DNA of 64,000 nt from JALYXV01 sp963733505 (GTDB lineage: Bacteria; Actinomycetota; Acidimicrobiia; Acidimicrobiales; Palsa-688): positions 52,074 through 116,073 of the forward strand of contig CAVTDW010000018.1 of the NCBI GenBank assembly GCA_963733505.1, read 5' to 3'. Positions 37,535 to 45,730 of this stretch are shown here, one piece after another. The notes below the pieces were generated by a model that had not been told where the DNA came from, did not search any database, and saw only the letters and a program-made list of their open reading frames with translations. The position numbers and the translations under genes are program-made. The stretch's first letter is position 1; every line of letters begins with the position of its first letter.

Positions 37535-38826
37535 TTGCGGCCCATGCCCTGGTAGACGAAGCCCCGGCGTCGGAGGCTGACGGGATCGAGCAGGTTGCGG
37601 GCGTCGAGGATGACCGGCGCCGCCATCACGCCCGCCACCTTGTCGAAGTCGAGCCAGCGGAACTCGTCCCATTCGGTGAGGACGGTCAGTACCGACGCAC
37701 CATTGCAGGCGGCGTAGGCGTCGTGGCAGATCTCGATGTCGAGGTGGCTGAAGTGCGCCGGGAGGGCTCCGGTCACCGTCGGATCGTAGGCCTTGACCGT
37801 GGCGCCCTGGGCCAGGAGGCGTTCGACCACCGAGATGGCCGGCGAGTCCCGCAGGTCGTCGGTGCCCGCCTTGAAGGTGAGGCCCCAGACCGCGATCACC
37901 GCCTCGTCGAGGGCGGCATCCGCCAGCTGCGCGATCCGGTCGGCGAGCAGACGGAACTGCAGGTCGTTGACGGCGATGACGCCCTTCAGCAGCTCGAAGT
38001 CGTAGCCCGCGTCCTCGGCGATGCGCACCAGGGCCCGGGAGTCCTTCGGGAAACACGAACCGCCCCACCCGGGTCCCGGCTTCAGGAACTCGAAACCGAT
38101 GCGCTTGTCGTAGCCCATGCCCAACACGACGTCGCGCACGTCGGCGCCGACCGCCTGGCACAGGTTGGCGATCGCGTTGATGAACGACACCTTGGTCGCC
38201 AAGAAGGCATTGCACGCGTACTTGATCGTCTCGGCGGTGGCCGGGTCGGTGACCATGGCCGGGGCGTTGAGGCCCTGGTACAGCTCCGCCACCTTGGCCG
38301 CCGCCGCCTGATCGTCGGAGCCGATCACGATCCGGTCGGGATGGAGGCAGTCGTGTACCGCCTGGCCCTCCCGGAGGAACTCGGGGTTGGACACCACCGC
38401 CACGTCGGTGCGGCCCAGGGCCCGTTCGACGACCCTCGCGGAGCCGACCGGCACCGTCGACTTGGTGATGACCACCGCCCCGGTGGCCAGTACCGGGCCG
38501 ATCTCGGACGACGCCTGCTCGACATAGCGCAGGTCGGCCGAGCCGTCGGCGCCTTGCGGCGTCTGCACGCAGAGGAAAACGAACTCCGCTTGGGCGACTT
38601 CGACCGCTCGGGCGGCGCCGACGACGAACCGCAACCGCCGGGTCGACAGGCCGTCGGCCACGAGGCTTTCGAGGCCCTGCTCGTAGATCGGGATCCGGCC
38701 GGACTGCAACATTTCGATCTTGGCCTGGTCGATGTCGGCGCAAACGACGGCGTGGCCCAGGTGAGCCAGGCATGCACCGGTGGTGAGGCCGACGTAGCCG
38801 GTGCCGATGACCGCGACGCGGCTCAC
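37531..38826 (-). CDS. ugd: UDP-glucose 6-dehydrogenase
   Basis: A 431-aa enzyme oxidising UDP-glucose to UDP-glucuronate with two NAD. It starts MSRVAVIGTGYVGLTTGACL (NAD motif), has VITKSTVPVGSARVVERAL, the catalytic cysteine in GGSCFPKDSRALVRIAEDAG and the domain-linking helix ACNAFLATKVSFINAIANLC. The GTG at 38826 overlaps the rmlD stop as GTGA. Its product is the substrate of the next gene, uxs. Between the two lies the 11-bp repeat. Confidence 0.96.
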   Translation of the reverse strand: MSRVAVIGTGYVGLTTGACLAHLGHAVVCADIDQAKIEMLQSGRIPIYEQGLESLVADGLSTRRLRFVVGAARAVEVAQAEFVFLCVQTPQGADGSADLRYVEQASSEIGPVLATGAVVITKSTVPVGSARVVERALGRTDVAVVSNPEFLREGQAVHDCLHPDRIVIGSDDQAAAAKVAELYQGLNAPAMVTDPATAETIKYACNAFLATKVSFINAIANLCQAVGADVRDVVLGMGYDKRIGFEFLKPGPGWGGSCFPKDSRALVRIAEDAGYDFELLKGVIAVNDLQFRLLADRIAQLADAALDEAVIAVWGLTFKAGTDDLRDSPAISVVERLLAQGATVKAYDPTVTGALPAHFSHLDIEICHDAYAACNGASVLTVLTEWDEFRWLDFDKVAGVMAAPVILDARNLLDPVSLRRRGFVYQGMGRK

Positions 38827-39689
38827 CGCTGCGTGCCCAGCTGCTTGACGAGGCGCTCGAGGGGGACGCGATGGTCGTCGAGCAAAGGGATGCCTTGGTA
38901 ACGCAGAACGGCGTTGTCCAGGACCGAGTTGGCCGGGCGCGGCGCCGGGCGCGGCGGTTGGAGCTCGGCGGTCGTGATGGGCATCACCCTGGCGGGATCG
39001 AGGCCGGCGGCGCGCAGAACGTCACGGGCAAAGTGGTACCAGGTCGTGACGCCCTGGTTGGTGACGTGGAACACGCCGGGCAGGCGGGCCGTCGCCAACC
39101 GCACGATCATGCCCGCCAGGTCCTCGGTGAATGTCGGGCAGCCGTGCTGGTCGTCGACGAAGCCAAGTTCGACCTGGTCCTGCGCCAGGCGCAGCACCGT
39201 CTTCACCATGTTGGCGCCGTGGGCACCGTTGAGCCACGAGGTCCGGACGATGGCGGCGGTGGGCCGAAGGGCTCGCACCTCGAGTTCGCCTCCGAGCTTC
39301 GATCGGCCGTAGACCGAAACCGGGTTGGGCTGGTCCCACTCCCGGTACGGGTCCTCGGCTCGGCCGTCGAACACGTAGTCGGTGGAGATGTAGACGAGGT
39401 GCGCATCCACCAGCGCCGCCCCTTCGGCGACGTGGCGGGCGCCGAGGGCGTTGACCCGGTAGGCCCGGTCGGCGTCGCCCTCGCAGGCGTCGACCGCCGT
39501 CCAGGCGGCGGCGTGGATGACCACGTTCGGGCGGGTGCCGGTGATGGCCTGGAGTACGGCGTCGCGATCGGCCACGTCGAGGCGAGCGCGGTCGGCGGCC
39601 ACGATCTCAGGGCGCGAGGGGCTCTCGGAGAAGACCGAAGTGAGGTCGCGGCCGAGCTGGCCGCCGGCGCCGGTGATGAGGACCCGCAT
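38823..39689 (-). CDS. rmlD: dTDP-4-dehydrorhamnose reductase
   Basis: A 288-aa reductase making dTDP-L-rhamnose. It has LITGAGGQLGRDL, HAAAWTAVDACEGDADRAY, YISTDYVFDGRAEDPY and VYGRSKLGGE (Tyr-x-x-x-Lys), all diagnostic of RmlD, and a GCPTFTEDLAGMIVRL motif. It follows rmlB after 1 bp and is coupled to ugd by GTGA. The 3,5-epimerase gene rmlC was not found in the window. Confidence 0.95.
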   Translation of the reverse strand: MRVLITGAGGQLGRDLTSVFSESPSRPEIVAADRARLDVADRDAVLQAITGTRPNVVIHAAAWTAVDACEGDADRAYRVNALGARHVAEGAALVDAHLVYISTDYVFDGRAEDPYREWDQPNPVSVYGRSKLGGELEVRALRPTAAIVRTSWLNGAHGANMVKTVLRLAQDQVELGFVDDQHGCPTFTEDLAGMIVRLATARLPGVFHVTNQGVTTWYHFARDVLRAAGLDPARVMPITTAELQPPRPAPRPANSVLDNAVLRYQGIPLLDDHRVPLERLVKQLGTQR

Positions 39690-39690
39690 G

Positions 39691-40761
39691 TCAGGTCGTG
39701 GCGGCCTTGGCGGTAGGAGCGGGCTGGGCGACCCTGGGCGTGGCGGCCTTGGCGGTGGGAGCGGGCTGCCAGGCGGACTCGACGACCGGCGCCCGGTCGC
39801 GGAGCGGCTCCCACCAGGACCGGTGGTCGGCGTACCAGTGGACCGTGTCCGCGAGGCCGGTGCCCCAGTCGATCGTGGGCTTCCACCCGAGTTCGCGTCG
39901 AATGCGGCTGGCGTCGAGGAGGTAGCGGCGGTCGTGTCCCGGGCGGTCCGGAACGATCGACTTGAGCGAGTCGGGCCGGCCCAAGATGTCGAGCACCCGG
40001 TCGGCCACCTCGTCGATGCTCGCTTCCAACCCGGTGCCCACGTGGTAGGTCTCGCCGACCTGCCCCCTGAGGAGTACCGCCTCGATCGCCCGGCAGTGAT
40101 CGAGGACGTGGATCCACTCTCGGCGGTTGGAGGTCGAGGCGTACAGCGGGAGGTTCAGCCCGTCGAGGGCCCGGGTGGCGAACAGGGGAACGACCTTCTC
40201 GGGGAACTGGTAGGGCCCGTAGTTGTTGGCGCAGTTGGTGATCGTGACCGGCAGGCCGTAGGTCTCGTAGTACGCCCGCACCGCGTGATCGGCGCCCGCC
40301 TTGGAGGCGTTGTACGGCGTCCGGGGCCGGTAGGGCGAGGTCTCGGTGAACGCCTGGTCGGAATCAAGGTCGAGGTCGCCGTAGACCTCGCACGTCGAGA
40401 TGTGGTGGAAGCGGGCGATACCGGCGGTGCGGCTCGCCTCCAGCATCGCCTGGGTGCCCAACACGTTGGTCCGGAAGAAGAGTCCCGGGTCGAGCACCGC
40501 CAGGCTGTTGTGCGATTCAGCCGCGAAGTTCACCACCGTGTCGATTCCATGGTCGCCGATCGTGGTGGTCGCCAGGTTGAGATCGCAGATGTCGCCGTGG
40601 ACGACCGGTACCCGGTCCTCGAGACCGGCGAGGTTGGCCAAGTTGCCGGCGTAGGTCAGGGCGTCGTAGACGACGACGGTGTCGCCGGGGTGGGCGTCGA
40701 TCCAGAAGCGCACGAAGTTGGAACCGATAAACCCGGCGCCGCCAGTGACGAGCAAATGCAC
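39691..40761 (-). CDS. rmlB: dTDP-glucose 4,6-dehydratase with TCE in place of TDE
   Basis: A 356-aa enzyme making dTDP-4-keto-6-deoxyglucose. It has GGAGFIGSNFVRFWIDAHPG, NFAAESHN, YNASKAGADH (Tyr-x-x-x-Lys), CANNYGPYQFPEKVVPLFAT and REWIHVLDHC. The catalytic loop reads HISTCEVYGDL; RmlB enzymes normally have Thr-Asp-Glu here, so the general-acid Asp is Cys. The C-terminal 25 residues contain a direct repeat of QPAPTAKAAT, with matching DNA repeats near 39710-39770. It lies 31 bp downstream of rmlA. Confidence 0.9.
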   Translation of the reverse strand: MHLLVTGGAGFIGSNFVRFWIDAHPGDTVVVYDALTYAGNLANLAGLEDRVPVVHGDICDLNLATTTIGDHGIDTVVNFAAESHNSLAVLDPGLFFRTNVLGTQAMLEASRTAGIARFHHISTCEVYGDLDLDSDQAFTETSPYRPRTPYNASKAGADHAVRAYYETYGLPVTITNCANNYGPYQFPEKVVPLFATRALDGLNLPLYASTSNRREWIHVLDHCRAIEAVLLRGQVGETYHVGTGLEASIDEVADRVLDILGRPDSLKSIVPDRPGHDRRYLLDASRIRRELGWKPTIDWGTGLADTVHWYADHRSWWEPLRDRAPVVESAWQPAPTAKAATPRVAQPAPTAKAATT

Positions 40762-40792
40762 GATCTGCGAGGGTACCGGGTTCTCAAAGCGG

Positions 40793-41872
40793 TCAAGCGA
40801 GGTCGACCTGGCAATCGTCGCCCACCATCAGCCGCGTCGCCCGGGGCAGCAGCGCCGAGCGCGTCACTTCTACGTCCCGGCCGAGCAGGGAGTCCTCGAG
40901 GCGGCCGGCGTGGTCGACCCGGGTCCGGGCCAGGATCACGGAATGTTCCACTTCGGAGAAGAGGATGTGGCAATCCTCGTCGATGGCGGTGAACGGCCCC
41001 ACGAAACTGTTGACGATTCGGGTGCCGGCGCCGATGATGGCCGGTCCTCGGATCTGTGAGTGCTCCACGACCGCGCCCGCCTCGATCACCACCCGGCCCT
41101 CGACGCGACTGTCGGCGTCGACGGTTCCGTCGATGCGGCGCTCCAGCGTCTCCAGAATGAGGCGGTTGGCTTCGAGCAGCGGGGTCAGCTTCCCGGTGTC
41201 GATCCACCACCCCTGCAAGATGTCGGTGCGGACCCGGTGACCGTGGTCGACCAACCACTGGATCGCATCGGTGATTTCCAGCTCGTTGCGCTCCGACGGT
41301 GAGATCGCGGCCACGGCGGCGTGGATGGCCGGGCCGAAGAGGTACACCCCGACCAGGGCCAGGTCGGACTTGGGGTCGGCCGGCTTCTCCACCAGGCGCA
41401 CGACTTGGCCGTCGCCGTCGAGCTCGGCCACGCCGAAGCGGTGGGGATCAGGCACCCGGGCGAGGAGGATGTGCGCCGCCGCGGGGTCGAACTGACGCCG
41501 CTCGACCTCGAAACGGTCGACGAAGTCCTTGACGCCCTGGCGGATGAGGTTGTCACCGAGGTACATCACGAAGTCGTCCTCGCCGAGGAAGTCCCGGGCG
41601 ATGAGCACGCAATGGGCCAGTCCGAGCGGTGCCGCCTGCGGGATGTAGGTGACGACGAGGCCCCACTTCGACCCGTCGCCGACCGCAGCCTGCACTTCGA
41701 CCGCGGTGTCACCCACGATCATGCCGATCTCTTTGATACCCGCCTCGGCCATGGCTTCGAGGCCGTAGAACAAGATGGGCTTGTTGGCCACCGGCACCAA
41801 CTGCTTCGCCCTGGTGTGGGTGATGGGCCGCAAGCGGGTGCCGGCCCCGCCGGCCAGAATCAGGGCTTTCAC
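40793..41872 (-). CDS. rmlA: Glucose-1-phosphate thymidylyltransferase (long form)
   Basis: A 359-aa nucleotidyltransferase starting at GTG (KALILAGGAGTRLRPITHTR), with AKQLVPVANKPILFYGLEAM, FVMYLGDNLIRQG, RFGVAELDGDGQVVRLVEKP and GWWIDTGKLTPLLEANRLIL. The long form carries a C-terminal beta-helix (VIEAGAVVEHSQIRGPAIIG), as in actinobacterial and deoxysugar-pathway enzymes. It is the first gene of the nucleotide-sugar operon; TAGCGT, 9 nt before the start, may be its -10. Confidence 0.93.
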   Translation of the reverse strand: MKALILAGGAGTRLRPITHTRAKQLVPVANKPILFYGLEAMAEAGIKEIGMIVGDTAVEVQAAVGDGSKWGLVVTYIPQAAPLGLAHCVLIARDFLGEDDFVMYLGDNLIRQGVKDFVDRFEVERRQFDPAAAHILLARVPDPHRFGVAELDGDGQVVRLVEKPADPKSDLALVGVYLFGPAIHAAVAAISPSERNELEITDAIQWLVDHGHRVRTDILQGWWIDTGKLTPLLEANRLILETLERRIDGTVDADSRVEGRVVIEAGAVVEHSQIRGPAIIGAGTRIVNSFVGPFTAIDEDCHILFSEVEHSVILARTRVDHAGRLEDSLLGRDVEVTRSALLPRATRLMVGDDCQVDLA

Positions 41873-41916
41873 GCGGTGTTGACGCTACTTCACCCGCCCG
41901 TCGGGGCCGGGCCTGG

Positions 41917-43059
41917 TCAAAGAGGCAGGCCCAGACCCCTCGCCAGGACGAGGCGCTGCACCTCGCTCGTCCCCTCCCCTATCTCGAGGATCTTGGCGTC
42001 ACGGTAGAACCGGCTGACGGGGGTCTCGTCCATGAAGCCGTACCCCCCGAAGATCTGGGTGGCCTGGCGGGTGGCCGTGACCGCCGCCTCGGTGGCGAAC
42101 AGCTTGGCCATGGCGGCGGCCTGCTTGAACGGGCGGCCGTGGTCCTTCAACCATGCCGCCCGATAGACCAGGGCGCGGGCTGCTTCCACCGCGACGGCCA
42201 TATCGGCGCATTTGAACGCCACCGCCTGGTTGCGCCCGATCGGGCCTCCGAAGGCCTGGCGATCCTTGGCGTAGGCGACGCTGTGCTCCAGGCACGCCTG
42301 TGCGACGCCGACCGCGAGGGCGCCGATCGCCACCCGGCCGTCGTCCAAGATGGCGAGGAACTGGGCCAGTCCCCGGCCCGGTTCACCGAGCAGGTTGGTC
42401 CCCGGGACCCGGCACGCCTCAAGTCGCAGCCCGTGGGTGTCCGACGCATGCCACCCCATCTTGCGGTACGGCGGTTCCACGACGAGCCCCTCGGTTCCGG
42501 CCGGGACGATGAACGCCGAGATCCCCGCTTCGGTCCGGGCGGTGACGGTGACGACCGTCGTGATCGAGGTTCCGGAGTTGGTGATGAAGGCCTTGCTGCC
42601 GTCGATCACCCATTCGCCGGTGGCGGGGTCGAGCGTGGCGCGGGTTCGGAGCCCGCCCGCATCACTGCCGGCGTCGGGTTCGGTGAGCCCGAACGCGCCC
42701 AGGGCTCGTCCGGCGCACAGATCAGGCAGCCACCTCTGGCGCTGCTCCTCGGTGCCGAACTGGAAGATCGGATTCGCACCCAGGCCGACGCCGGCCTCGA
42801 CGGTGACCGCCATGGAGCTGTCGACTCGAGCCAGTTCTTCGATCGCCACGCACATGGTGGTGAAGTCGGCGCCCGAACCGCCGTACTCCTCGGGGAAGGG
42901 CAGGCCGAACAGGCCGAGTTCCCCCATGGCCAGGACTGTCTCGAGGGGAAAGGTGTGATCGCGGTCCCACTGCTCGGCGAAGGGCGCGATCTCGGCCTCG
43001 GCGAAGTCCCGGACAACCTTGCGAAACGACTCCTGCTCGTCAGAGAGGTCGAAGTCCAC
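41917..43059 (-). CDS. Acyl-CoA dehydrogenase (FadE25-like)
   Basis: A 380-aa flavoenzyme that introduces the first double bond in acyl-CoA oxidation. Landmarks: FDLSDEQESFRKVVRDFAE at the start, FGLTEPDAGSDAGGLRTRAT, ITNSGTSITTVVTV, and the catalytic glutamate in KILEIGEGTSEVQRLVLAR, typical of short/medium-chain enzymes. The GTG at 43059 is the only start that keeps the N-terminal helix without extra sequence. TAAACT lies 7 nt upstream as a possible -10. Adjacent to birA and the biotin carboxylase, as with fadE25 in mycobacteria. Confidence 0.94.
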   Translation of the reverse strand: MDFDLSDEQESFRKVVRDFAEAEIAPFAEQWDRDHTFPLETVLAMGELGLFGLPFPEEYGGSGADFTTMCVAIEELARVDSSMAVTVEAGVGLGANPIFQFGTEEQRQRWLPDLCAGRALGAFGLTEPDAGSDAGGLRTRATLDPATGEWVIDGSKAFITNSGTSITTVVTVTARTEAGISAFIVPAGTEGLVVEPPYRKMGWHASDTHGLRLEACRVPGTNLLGEPGRGLAQFLAILDDGRVAIGALAVGVAQACLEHSVAYAKDRQAFGGPIGRNQAVAFKCADMAVAVEAARALVYRAAWLKDHGRPFKQAAAMAKLFATEAAVTATRQATQIFGGYGFMDETPVSRFYRDAKILEIGEGTSEVQRLVLARGLGLPL

Positions 43060-43069
43060 GAGGCCAAGT

Positions 43070-43810
43070 TTACGGACCGGTAACGTGAATGACGTCGGCG
43101 GCGTGGAACGTGAAGGACCCGTCCTCCGTCGCGACGCAAAGGCCTCCGTCGGCTTCGACCGCGGTTGCGCGCCCGACAACGGAGGTCCCGTCGGGAAGCT
43201 CGAGCCGGACCCGGCGCCCGACGGTCGCGCAGCGGTCCTGGTATGCCGAAGCGACGTCGTCCCAGTGGTCACACCAGCGCTCGAGGTTCGTGAGCAGAGC
43301 CGCCAACAGCTGGCCACGGCCGTCGTCAGACGTGAGCCCGAGGCAGACCGCTCCGGGAGGCGCCCACCCGACGTTGACGCCGATGCCGACGACAACCGCG
43401 CCGCCGTCGGCTTCGGCCAGGATCCCGGCCAGCTTTCGGTCGCCGATCAGCAGATCGTTGGGCCACTTGATGGCGATGGCACCAGGCCGCAGCGCCGCGC
43501 ACGCGTCCGCTGCCGCCAGCGCGACCGCCGCCGCCGCCAGCCACCGCCGGTCGGGCGGCACCTGGACCGGATCGGGGCGCAGGAGGATGGACGCCAGCAG
43601 CGCTGCTCCGGGCGGCGCCTCCCACGTGCGCCCGAGGCGCCCCCGACCGGCCGACTGAAAGTCCGCCACCACCACCACCCCTTCGGGCGCGCCCGTGCGG
43701 GCCATATCGAGCAGGAACCGGTTGGTCGAATCGACCGCCGCCAACTCCCGGATGTCGGAGAAGCGGGTCGACGCCGCCAGGAGCTCCGATGTTGGCCGGT
43801 CGACGATCAC
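43070..43810 (-). CDS. birA: Biotin--[acetyl-CoA-carboxylase] ligase
   Basis: A 246-aa class I biotin protein ligase. It has VDSTNRFLLDMARTG, the biotinyl-AMP loop SAGRGRLGRTWEAPPGAALL and IKWPNDLLIGDRKLAGILAE, then a C-terminal SH3-like domain. There is no N-terminal helix-turn-helix, so it does not repress a biotin operon. It should biotinylate the carboxylase subunit encoded divergently 20 bp away. Normal for Actinobacteria. Confidence 0.95.
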   Translation of the reverse strand: MIVDRPTSELLAASTRFSDIRELAAVDSTNRFLLDMARTGAPEGVVVVADFQSAGRGRLGRTWEAPPGAALLASILLRPDPVQVPPDRRWLAAAAVALAAADACAALRPGAIAIKWPNDLLIGDRKLAGILAEADGGAVVVGIGVNVGWAPPGAVCLGLTSDDGRGQLLAALLTNLERWCDHWDDVASAYQDRCATVGRRVRLELPDGTSVVGRATAVEADGGLCVATEDGSFTFHAADVIHVTGP

Positions 43811-43830
43811 GCCTGCCAGACTGCCTGGCT

Positions 43831-45630
43831 GTGCTGACGAAGGTGTTGATAGCCAACCGAGGCGAGATCGCGGTACGGGTCATTCGCACCTGCCGCGAGC
43901 TCTCGATCGCAACGGTGGCGGTGTACTCCGACGTGGACCGCAGCGCCTTGCACGTGCGCCTGGCCGACGAGGCCTACGCCCTGGGCGGCGACTCGGCCGC
44001 CGACAGCTACCTGAACATTCCCAAGATCCTCGACGCCATTCGCCGGTCGGGCGCGGACGCCGTCCACCCCGGGTATGGGTTCTTCTCCGAGAACGCCGAC
44101 TTCGCTCGCGCCGTCATGGCCGAAGGCGTGGCGTGGATCGGACCCCCACCCGAAGCCATCGAGATCATGGGCGACAAGATCAGCTCCCGGCGGGCGGCGG
44201 AGCGCGCCGAGGTGGCCGGGGTTCCCGGCACGAGCACCGTCACCGCCACGCCCGAGGAGGTCATCGCCTTCGGCGACCAGCACGGGTGGCCGGTCGTGAT
44301 CAAGGCGGCGTACGGGGGCGGGGGCCGCGGGATGCGAGTCGTGGCGTCGGCCGCCGACGCACCGGCCGCGTTGGAGTCGGCCGAGCGAGAATCGCTCAAG
44401 TCCTTCGGCCGTTCCGAGAGCTACCTCGAGCGCTACCTGCCCTGGCCTCGACATATCGAGGTCCAGGTGTTCGCCGACGCACGCGGGCACTGCGTCTACC
44501 TGGGGACCCGGGATTGCTCGGCCCAGCGGCGCCACCAGAAGCTGATCGAGGAAGCACCGGCGCCCGAGATTCCCGCCGAGATCGAAACCGCCATGGGCGA
44601 AGCGGCCGTGAAGGTGGCCCTCGCCTGCGGGTACGTCAACGCCGGGACGGTGGAGTTCCTGTACCAAGACGGGGAGTTCTACTTCCTCGAGATGAACACG
44701 CGCCTGCAGGTCGAACACCCGGTTACCGAGGCGGTCACCGGTCTCGACCTGGTGGCACTGCAACTGAAGGTGGCGTCGGGCGAGCGACTGCCCTTTGCCC
44801 AGAGCGACGTCGAGCGACGAGGCCATTCGATCGAGGTCCGGATCAATGCCGAGGACCCGGCGGGCGGGCGGTTCGTGCCGTCACCGGGGACCATCACGCG
44901 CTTCCGCCGGGCCGACGGCATCGGGGTGCGCACCGACGCCGGCTACGACGAAGGCGACACGGTGAGCCAGTTCTACGACAACCTGGTCGCCAAGTTGATC
45001 GTCTGGGGCGCCGACCGTGAGGAGGCCCGAAGGCGCATGCTGCGGGCGCTGCGGGAGACCGAGATTGAGGGGATCCCCACCACCATCCCGGCCGACATCG
45101 CGATCCTCGAGCACCCTGACTTCGTGGCGGTGCGCCACGCCACCGCCTGGGTCGAGCAGCGACTCGACCTGTCCGCCCTCGTGCCATCGGGTCCCCCGGC
45201 GCCACGACCGGGCGACACCGAACAGTCACCCCTGGTGGAGCGCGAGGTCGACGCCGAGGTCAACGGCCGCCGCTACCGGGTGAAGCTGTGGGTGCCCGAC
45301 GTAACGACCGCCGTGGCGACCGGCGCCCCGGGCGTCGCGGCCGGGGGCGGTCGCGGGACCGCCCGCCCGCGGCCGGCGGCTTCTGCGTCTGCGTCGCGGG
45401 CGGTGGCGCCGAGCGGCGGTGGCTCGGTCACGGTTCCGATGCAGGGCACGATTGTCCAGGTGCTGGTCAGCGTCGGTGACACCGTCGAAGCCGGTCAGGC
45501 GGTATGCGTCCTCGAGGCCATGAAGATGGAAAACCACATCAATGCCGAGCGGTCCGGCACCGTGACCCAGGTCAACGTGGCCCCGGGTGACTCCGTGGGC
45601 GCGGGAGACGTCGTCGCCGTCATCGAGTAA
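43831..45630 (+). CDS. accA3: Acyl-CoA carboxylase alpha subunit: biotin carboxylase + BCCP
   Basis: A 599-aa protein starting at GTG (LTKVLIANRGEIAVRVIRTC). The biotin carboxylase part (about 1-450) has AAYGGGGRGMRVV (ATP grasp loop), YLGTRDCSAQRRHQKLIEEA and EMNTRLQVEHPVTEAVTG. A Pro/Ala/Gly linker leads to a biotin carrier domain with the biotinylation site VLEAMKMENH. It carboxylates biotin for acetyl- or propionyl-CoA carboxylases; no carboxyltransferase beta subunit is encoded here. CAGACT 8 nt before the start may be a -10. Confidence 0.95.
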   Translation: MLTKVLIANRGEIAVRVIRTCRELSIATVAVYSDVDRSALHVRLADEAYALGGDSAADSYLNIPKILDAIRRSGADAVHPGYGFFSENADFARAVMAEGVAWIGPPPEAIEIMGDKISSRRAAERAEVAGVPGTSTVTATPEEVIAFGDQHGWPVVIKAAYGGGGRGMRVVASAADAPAALESAERESLKSFGRSESYLERYLPWPRHIEVQVFADARGHCVYLGTRDCSAQRRHQKLIEEAPAPEIPAEIETAMGEAAVKVALACGYVNAGTVEFLYQDGEFYFLEMNTRLQVEHPVTEAVTGLDLVALQLKVASGERLPFAQSDVERRGHSIEVRINAEDPAGGRFVPSPGTITRFRRADGIGVRTDAGYDEGDTVSQFYDNLVAKLIVWGADREEARRRMLRALRETEIEGIPTTIPADIAILEHPDFVAVRHATAWVEQRLDLSALVPSGPPAPRPGDTEQSPLVEREVDAEVNGRRYRVKLWVPDVTTAVATGAPGVAAGGGRGTARPRPAASASASRAVAPSGGGSVTVPMQGTIVQVLVSVGDTVEAGQAVCVLEAMKMENHINAERSGTVTQVNVAPGDSVGAGDVVAVIE

Positions 45631-45636
45631 CCGGCT

Positions 45637-45719
45637 CTGGTAGGGATCTGAGGCTCTTGTATGACTTTGTCACCGTCTAGCGGTAACAAAGTCATACAAG
45701 AGCCGTAAACCCCTACCAG
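45637..45719. repeat. Long nested palindrome between convergent genes
   Basis: Perfect 19-bp arms GGCTCTTGTATGACTTTGT (45652-45670) and its complement (45686-45704), an inner ACCG/CGGT pair, and outer 9-bp arms CTGGTAGGG (45637-45645) / CCCTACCAG (45711-45719). It occupies nearly all of the 100-bp gap between the carboxylase and M20 stops. The core arms are AT-rich for this genome and are not followed by a T run, so it is not a standard terminator, although it may act as one. Confidence 0.93.
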
Positions 45720-45730
45720 ACTGGACCGGT

